Positions 44,500 to 48,994 of a stretch of 48,994 nt of DNA are shown here, in pieces. Source of the stretch: Aquisphaera insulae (GTDB lineage Bacteria; Planctomycetota; Planctomycetia; Isosphaerales; Isosphaeraceae); contig NZ_JAALJH010000071.1 of the NCBI RefSeq assembly GCF_011064615.1, forward strand, positions 1 to 48,994. The letters are read 5' to 3'. The notes under the pieces were generated by a model. The model was not told the origin of the DNA. It did no database searches and worked only from the letters and a program-made list of their open reading frames with translations. Both the position numbers and the translations under genes were made by a program. Positions within the stretch are counted from its first letter, which is position 1. Each line of letters starts with the position of its first letter.

Positions 44500-45930
44500 A
44501 TGATCCCGTGCGAGCAGGCGGTCTACGGTAGCTTCCCGTTCTGGAACCGGGGATACGCGATACTGGCCCGGTCGGCGGGATGCCGGCCGGAGTGGCTGGA
44601 CGCGCTCCGGCGGGCCGCCCAGAAGTACGGCGAGCGGCCGACGGGAATTCCCGAGCGCGCGGCCCTCTTCGCGATGCGACTGCCGCGAGGGCCCTGGATG
44701 ATCGTCGGCGTCTTCCCCCAGGGGGCCGACGACCGGGGCCGGCCCGGGGCGCTCGCCTTCCACGGGCTCTTCGTCGATCCGCGATCGTACGCGAGATCCG
44801 GCGCCAGCCCGTTCCCGTTCGCCGGCTCCCTCCGCGGCGACTGGACCGCGGCGGACGAGGACGCCACGCTCCCCGCGGCATCATGGGCGGCAGCACGGCC
44901 GGCCCCGACGGACACGAACCAGACGGACCGAGCGATCTCCATCGCCGCGAGGATCCGTCGCGGCGAGCGCGTCTCGGTTCGATCCTCCGAGCCGATCGAC
45001 GATCTCGCTCGCGCGGTCTGGAACTTGCTTCCCGGCCGGGTCCGACGTCGTGCGTCGATGGCGACCTGGGCATTCAGCGAGGAGAAGCTCTTCGATCTCA
45101 TGGCGATGCCCCTTCTCCCCGGCTCGCCCGGCGAGCCCGATCTTCTCATCCCCACCGAGACGGCCCGACGTCCGCCCGGGCGTCGCCCCGCGGTCCTGGG
45201 CCTCGCGGCCCTGCTGCTCGGCATTTCAGCCCTCCTGTTCGTCCTTTTCCGCGGCCGGTCAGGGTTGCAGGAAGGGACCGTCGAGGAACCCAGCACGCCC
45301 CTCGCTCCGAGATCCGCCGACCGCGAGCCCCAGCCGACCAGGGCCTCCCTCGTGCCGCCCGCTTCGCCCGACGAGATGCGGCCCGCGTCCGTTGAGGAGA
45401 TCCGGCGGATGTCGGAAGCCCTGGCCTCACTTGCTGACCGCCTCGGATCCGACGTCGCGGAACCGCCTCCCGCGGACGCCGCCGAATCCATCCGCCGCCT
45501 CGCCGAACGCCTCCGATACCGCGGGCCATTGCTCGGGGACGAGGACCTGGCGCGGCTCGAAACCCTCGCGGCCGCCGAGGGCCCGCCACCTCGAGGTGGC
45601 AGGGGTCCGCTCCCCACCGCGACCTCGGACGCAGCCAACGCCCTCCGCTGGCATGACCTCGTCATCCGGTTCCGCGGCGATCGCCGCTTGCCCGCAGGCA
45701 TCAATCAGGAGCCTCCCCGCCGCCAGCTCGCCCTCCTCGCCTGGATTTTCCACCTGGAGGATGACCCGGGGATCTCGGAGGCCGTCCGTCACGGGACCCC
45801 GGAGGAGATCGTCCACGCCCTGGCCGACGCCCTGCTCGTCGACCTCCCCCTGCCCCGGACGTCGCTTGCCACGAGCTTCGCACCACTCGACGAGTACCGG
45901 AACTTCCTCGGGTCCCTACCCCGAAAGTGA
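44500..45930 (+). CDS. single-pass membrane protein of unknown function with a GAP1-N-like start
   Basis: A 476-residue protein without a confidently recognised family. GAGG upstream of the ATG at 44500 sets the start. The N-terminal ~220 residues look globular (CEQAVYGSFPFWNRGYAILA, RLPRGPWMIVGVFPQGADD, GALAFHGLFVDPRSYA, VWNLLPGRVRRRASMATWAF) and loosely recall the N-terminal domain of GTPase-associated protein 1 (GAP1-N), a weak suggestion from pattern only. A membrane helix follows at about 228-250 (AVLGLAALLLGISALLFVLF), then a Pro/Arg linker and a helical C-terminal domain of about 180 residues. No partner GTPase is in the window. It is divergent from the TIM-barrel gene. Confidence 0.75.
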   Translation: MIPCEQAVYGSFPFWNRGYAILARSAGCRPEWLDALRRAAQKYGERPTGIPERAALFAMRLPRGPWMIVGVFPQGADDRGRPGALAFHGLFVDPRSYARSGASPFPFAGSLRGDWTAADEDATLPAASWAAARPAPTDTNQTDRAISIAARIRRGERVSVRSSEPIDDLARAVWNLLPGRVRRRASMATWAFSEEKLFDLMAMPLLPGSPGEPDLLIPTETARRPPGRRPAVLGLAALLLGISALLFVLFRGRSGLQEGTVEEPSTPLAPRSADREPQPTRASLVPPASPDEMRPASVEEIRRMSEALASLADRLGSDVAEPPPADAAESIRRLAERLRYRGPLLGDEDLARLETLAAAEGPPPRGGRGPLPTATSDAANALRWHDLVIRFRGDRRLPAGINQEPPRRQLALLAWIFHLEDDPGISEAVRHGTPEEIVHALADALLVDLPLPRTSLATSFAPLDEYRNFLGSLPRK

Positions 45931-46032
45931 GGTCTTGTCATGAAATTGCTTCGAGCGAACGGGACGGGCTATCCAGGACGGCCGCGATTCTGTCATCCTG
46001 GACGTTCGCGAAGGTGGAAAGGAAACCGGACG

Positions 46033-46647
46033 ATGCACGACGAGGATCCCTCGACAGATCCGTATGAGCAGGCGGTCGATGACCCGGCGTCCGAGGAGCC
46101 GGCGCCCCATTCCGGCCGACGGAGGAGGCCTTCCCTCGTGTTCGCGGGGCTGGCGATCACCACCCTCTCGACGCTCTGCATCTTCGCGCGTTGCTCCGGC
46201 GGGCAGGCCGTCACGGAAGAGGCCCTGGCCGCGGCTCGCGACACCTGGGCAGAGGCAGGGATCCGGGATTACGACATCGAATGGACGAGCTCCGGCAATG
46301 TGGAGGGGCGTTACGTCGTGACCGTCCGGGGGGGAGAGGTCCGTCGGGTTGAGGGAGTCGCCGCCGACGGGCGGAGGTCCGAGCTGTCGCCGGCGGAGAA
46401 GCGGTTCTACGGGGTCGATGGCCTCTTCACGACCATCGCCGACGAGCTCGCCCAGCTCAAGTCCGATCGCCCCTTCGGGAGCCCTCGCGGGATGAAGGTC
46501 GTGATGCGATTCACGCCCGACCCGCGGCTCGGCTATCCGCGGCTCTATCGCCGCGACGTGATGGGGACCTCGCAGGGCCTGGCGATCGACGTCATCCGCC
46601 TGACCCCCCTGGGAGTTAGGCCCGGATCGTCGGGCCCTCGTTCCTGA
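46033..46647 (+). CDS. membrane-anchored DUF6174-like protein
   Basis: A 204-residue protein. The start at 46033 is supported by an AAGGAAA stretch upstream; a longer frame from 45940 has odd composition before it. A basic N-terminus and one membrane helix (SLVFAGLAITTLSTLCIFA, about 38-57) precede a domain beginning EEALAAARDTWAEAGIRDYD, then EWTSSGNVEGRYVVTVRGGE, which fits DUF6174 (Ala/Trp helix, Tyr-x-hydrophobic strand, V-x-V-x-G-G-x-V strand). The C-terminal part contains YPRLYRRDVMGTSQGLAIDV. Function unknown. It stands in line with its neighbours but 100 bases or more away from each. Confidence 0.75.
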   Translation: MHDEDPSTDPYEQAVDDPASEEPAPHSGRRRRPSLVFAGLAITTLSTLCIFARCSGGQAVTEEALAAARDTWAEAGIRDYDIEWTSSGNVEGRYVVTVRGGEVRRVEGVAADGRRSELSPAEKRFYGVDGLFTTIADELAQLKSDRPFGSPRGMKVVMRFTPDPRLGYPRLYRRDVMGTSQGLAIDVIRLTPLGVRPGSSGPRS

Positions 46648-46782
46648 GGCCGGGACGGAGTTGCAAGCACGCGCAAATCCGATCCGGGATTCCCGATCCC
46701 GGAGTCCGGGGCCGTCCTCTTCCCCCGCCGTGTTCCATAATCCCTCTGGGGGACCTTCGGGGCACGAGGAGGATTCGCGAGC

Positions 46783-47577
46783 GTGGGCCGAGGCGATGAA
46801 GCAATCCCGAGCCAGGAGCGGAGCTGGGGGCGGCACGCCGCGCGATACCAGGAGTTCTTCGTCGACCCGTTCGCGCCCGGGGTGGTGAACCCGCTCTGGG
46901 ACGCGCTGGGATCGATGGAGGACGCCGGCCGGAAGACCGTCCTCGACCTCGGCTGCGGCACGGGCCCGCTGCTCCCCTTGCTGCTCGACCGATACGGCTT
47001 CGGCCGGGTGATCGCCCTGGATTTCGCCCCGGGGATGCTCGCGCAGGCCCGGAAACGCCTGGGGCCCGAACGATCCGGGCGCGTCGAGTTCCTGGAGCGA
47101 TCGATGACCGGCCTGGTCGACCTCCGCGGCCGGGTCGACGTGGCGATCGCGATCAACTCGCTGGTCATGCCGGACATCCGCGATATCGACTCCGCGCTCG
47201 GCGAGATCCGCGAGTCGCTCCAACCCGGCGGCGTCTTCCTGGGGATCGTCCCGTCGCTCGATTCGATCCAGTATCTGACGATGCTCCAGCTCGACCAGGC
47301 CCTGAAGCTCGGGATGTCGCCCGAGGAGGCCGCACAATTCACCGCGCTCCACGCCGAGCACAGGCTCTACGACTTCGCCTTCGGACGATTCCGTTATCGG
47401 GGCCTCCGCCAGAAGTTCTGGACGTCGTTCGAGGTCGAGTACCGGCTGGGGAAGGCCGGCTTCCGCGTCGAAGGGCCGAGCAAGGTCCTCTACCCCTGGG
47501 ACGAGAGCGCCCCCGCCACCGCCGAGCTCGGCGAGTATCCGCCCTGCTGGGACTGGTACTTCCGGGCGACCCGGTGA
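46783..47577 (+). CDS. class I SAM-dependent methyltransferase
   Basis: A 264-residue soluble methyltransferase. It starts with GTG at 46783; AGGAGG at 46767-46772 is ten bases upstream and no ATG fits. Rossmann-fold motifs: I, TVLDLGCGTGPLLPLL (about 51-66); acidic residue after beta-2, VIALDFAPGMLAQARKRL; later motif VDVAIAINSLVMPDIRD and LQPGGVFLGIVPSLDS. The 110-residue C-terminal part (MLQLDQALKLGMSPEEAAQF ... FWTSFEVEYRLGKAGFRVEG) may bind the substrate, which cannot be inferred. There is a clear spacer before it and the next start is 113 bases after. Confidence 0.92.
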   Translation: MGRGDEAIPSQERSWGRHAARYQEFFVDPFAPGVVNPLWDALGSMEDAGRKTVLDLGCGTGPLLPLLLDRYGFGRVIALDFAPGMLAQARKRLGPERSGRVEFLERSMTGLVDLRGRVDVAIAINSLVMPDIRDIDSALGEIRESLQPGGVFLGIVPSLDSIQYLTMLQLDQALKLGMSPEEAAQFTALHAEHRLYDFAFGRFRYRGLRQKFWTSFEVEYRLGKAGFRVEGPSKVLYPWDESAPATAELGEYPPCWDWYFRATR

Positions 47578-47689
47578 GCACCGCTTGGGCCCTCCCTTGC
47601 CAGGCCGCGAGTCCGGCTCTACGCTTGATCCGAGTCGGACAACGTCCCGAATCCACGCAAGCCGCGGCCGTTCTCCGGGAGCTGGCACC

Positions 47690-48043
47690 ATGGGCAAGGA
47701 TCGGCGGAACATGCCCTCGCAGGAGCGCTCGATCAAGGATCGGGAGCAGGAGATCTTCGACGACCTGCCGCCGGCGACGGGGCCGGTCCCGGCCGCCCGG
47801 CCGTTCGCCGAGTACCTGCGCGAGACGCCGGCCGCTCCCCTGTCGAGCGGGGTCAAGGCGATCTTCTGGATCGCCGGCATCGCCGTGATCCTCCTCCTTT
47901 GCGCCGCGCTCTGGCGGGCCCAGCATCCGCGGACCACGCGGACCAGGCGCGCTTCCCGACCCGCGGCCGCCGACTCGAGGCCCGACCCCGCCCGCGGTCC
48001 CTCGCCGATCGCCTCAGCGCCGGCGAGGCCGGCAGGTCGTTGA
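47690..48043 (+). CDS. small single-pass membrane protein of unknown function
   Basis: A 117-residue protein. The start at 47690 is favoured by GGGAG upstream and because the stretch before it has no protein-like character. A charged N-terminus (MGKDRRNMPSQERSIKDREQ) is followed by a Pro/Ala region, one membrane helix (GVKAIFWIAGIAVILLLCAA, about 64-83) and an Arg/Ala/Pro-rich tail. No family recognised. It could be translated with the downstream DUF1080 gene, 122 bases away. Confidence 0.6.
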   Translation: MGKDRRNMPSQERSIKDREQEIFDDLPPATGPVPAARPFAEYLRETPAAPLSSGVKAIFWIAGIAVILLLCAALWRAQHPRTTRTRRASRPAAADSRPDPARGPSPIASAPARPAGR

Positions 48044-48165
48044 CGGGCCCCGGGGGCGGGGTCAAGATAGCACGCCATTGACTCGGATCCACCGGGGTTC
48101 GTTGCGAGGAACCTTCCGGGTCGTGGCCACGCAACAGCTCCTTGCCGGGAAGGGAAGGGTCGGCG

Positions 48166-48994
48166 ATGCTCCCGCTTGCTCTCGTCATCTGGATGTCGGT
48201 CCTGACGGGACCCCACCACGCCGCGGCCGAGTCGGTGCCGGCGCAGCCCGCCACCCAGCCCGCCGCGAAGGCCGACGGCTTCGTCCCGCTCTTCAACGGA
48301 CGCACCCTGGACGGCTGGTACACCTTCCTCCAGAAGCACGGCAAGAACGCCGACCCCGATCGGATCGTCACCATCGAGGACGGGACGATCCACCTCTACA
48401 AGCACGCCGCCGACCGGGACCTCGTGGTGATGGGCTATATCGCCACGGAGAAGGAATATGGCAACTATCACCTGCGGGTCCGCTATCGTTGGGGCGCCAA
48501 GAAGTTCCAGCCCCGCTACGACCTCAAGCGAGACGCCGGCATCTACTACCACATCCTGGGCGAGGACGCCGTCTGGCCGCGGTCGCTCCAGTTCCAGGTG
48601 GAGGCCACCAACGTCGGCGACCTGATCGCGCTGCACGGCTTCCAGCTCGACTCCTGGGTGGACCCGAAGACGAAGGATGAGGTCATGCCGACGTTCCTGG
48701 ACGTGCCCAAGGGCGGCATCCCTCGCGTCCTCGGAGGCAAGGGGATCCAGTACCAGAAGCACCTGGCCGGCGACCACGAGGTCGATGGCTGGAACACGGC
48801 CGAGATCATCGCCAAGGGGGACAGCATCACGCACCTCCTCAACGGCCGCGTCGTGAACCGCGGGGTCCACGTCCGGCTCGTCGACCCGGAGCACCCGGAC
48901 GCCCCGGCGAAGCCGATCACCAAGGGCCGGATCGCGCTCGAGATCGAGGCCGCCGAGATCGAATTCCGCGAAGTCGAGATTCGCTACCTGGACT
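48166..48994 (+). CDS. DUF1080 (3-keto-disaccharide hydrolase domain) secreted protein, cut by the window end
   Basis: The 5' 276 codons of a gene that runs off the edge. The ATG at 48166 follows GGGAAGGG. A short signal peptide (MLPLALVIWMSVLTGPHHAA) is followed by a Pro/Ala linker and the DUF1080 domain: FVPLFNGRTLDGWYTFLQKH, RIVTIEDGTIHLY, GNYHLRVRYRWG, DAGIYYHILGED, SLQFQVEATNVGDLIALHG, DGWNTAEIIAKGDSITHLLN, GRIALEIEAAEIEFREVEI. This concanavalin-like fold acts on 3-keto-glycosides in characterised members and is heavily expanded in Planctomycetes. The C-terminal stretch RIALEIEAAEIEFR is where the domain normally ends, so little is probably missing. Confidence 0.93.
   Translation, partial: MLPLALVIWMSVLTGPHHAAAESVPAQPATQPAAKADGFVPLFNGRTLDGWYTFLQKHGKNADPDRIVTIEDGTIHLYKHAADRDLVVMGYIATEKEYGNYHLRVRYRWGAKKFQPRYDLKRDAGIYYHILGEDAVWPRSLQFQVEATNVGDLIALHGFQLDSWVDPKTKDEVMPTFLDVPKGGIPRVLGGKGIQYQKHLAGDHEVDGWNTAEIIAKGDSITHLLNGRVVNRGVHVRLVDPEHPDAPAKPITKGRIALEIEAAEIEFREVEIRYLD

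Noticed and set aside
45916..48894. 992-residue open frame on the minus strand
   Set aside because: It runs across four well-supported plus-strand genes and their intergenic spaces; shadow of high-GC codon use.

Overview
This window looks like a piece of a high-GC Planctomycetes chromosome, most likely Isosphaeraceae-like (Singulisphaera or Aquisphaera type). That placement is inferred from gene families only: an ECF sigma factor fused by a 4-base overlap to a giant Ser/Thr kinase with WD40 and TPR repeats, a BlaI/BlaR1-like pair with carboxypeptidase-regulatory domains, a DUF1800 + DUF1501 pair, a DUF1080 gene, Tat-exported oxidoreductase and TIM-barrel proteins, a PEP-CTERM-like protein, and very large proteins opening with an LEDR-LLS motif. 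No 16S rRNA or other marker is present.

Layout. 190-4851 (-) is a hybrid histidine kinase with receiver domains at both ends and seven PAS modules. 4852-5916 is about 1 kb without a gene and carries one copy of a hairpin repeat. 5917-6480 (+) is a DNA repair glycosylase (tag) and 6541-6915 (-) is a DUF1801 protein; a second copy of the repeat follows. 7091-13116 (-) is the sigma factor/kinase signalling operon. 13423-14571 (+) is a TIGR03032 protein.

14572-28546 (+) is the accessory core: two paralogous secreted beta-helix proteins of about 2600 and 1880 residues, built from choice-of-anchor Q modules. They share a leader with overlapping dyad half-sites and an 875-base nearly identical block without net indels. 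One ends in a DUF7305-like repeat region, the other in a dockerin. A PEP-CTERM-like gene follows, then a small gene graveyard: a C-terminal remnant of a second TIGR03032 gene, an IS5-family transposase remnant with in-frame deletions, and an intact tRNA-Gly(CCC). The whole block reads as a duplicated and decaying surface-protein locus.

30255-32990 (-) is a secreted beta-helix carbohydrate-active-type protein, and 33223-34215 (+) a DUF4349 lipoprotein. A 28-base inverted repeat sits on the stop codons of that gene and the convergent Tat-exported aldo/keto reductase (34454-35716, -). 35975-39474 (+) is a BlaI repressor/M56 protease operon with a visible promoter and candidate operator. 39505-42123 (+) is the DUF1800-DUF1501 operon. 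42134-44385 (-) is a TIM-barrel + HEAT-repeat operon. 44500-48043 (+) holds two membrane-anchored proteins of unknown role, a SAM methyltransferase and a small membrane protein, and 48166 to the window end is a DUF1080 gene cut by the edge.

Together the genes suggest signal transduction (PAS kinase, ECF/STK, BlaI/BlaR1) and cell-surface or polysaccharide-related functions. No CRISPR, prophage, toxin-antitoxin or complete insertion sequence was seen. The most unusual part is the 13.4-30.1 kb giant-protein locus with its shared leader and flanking remnants.
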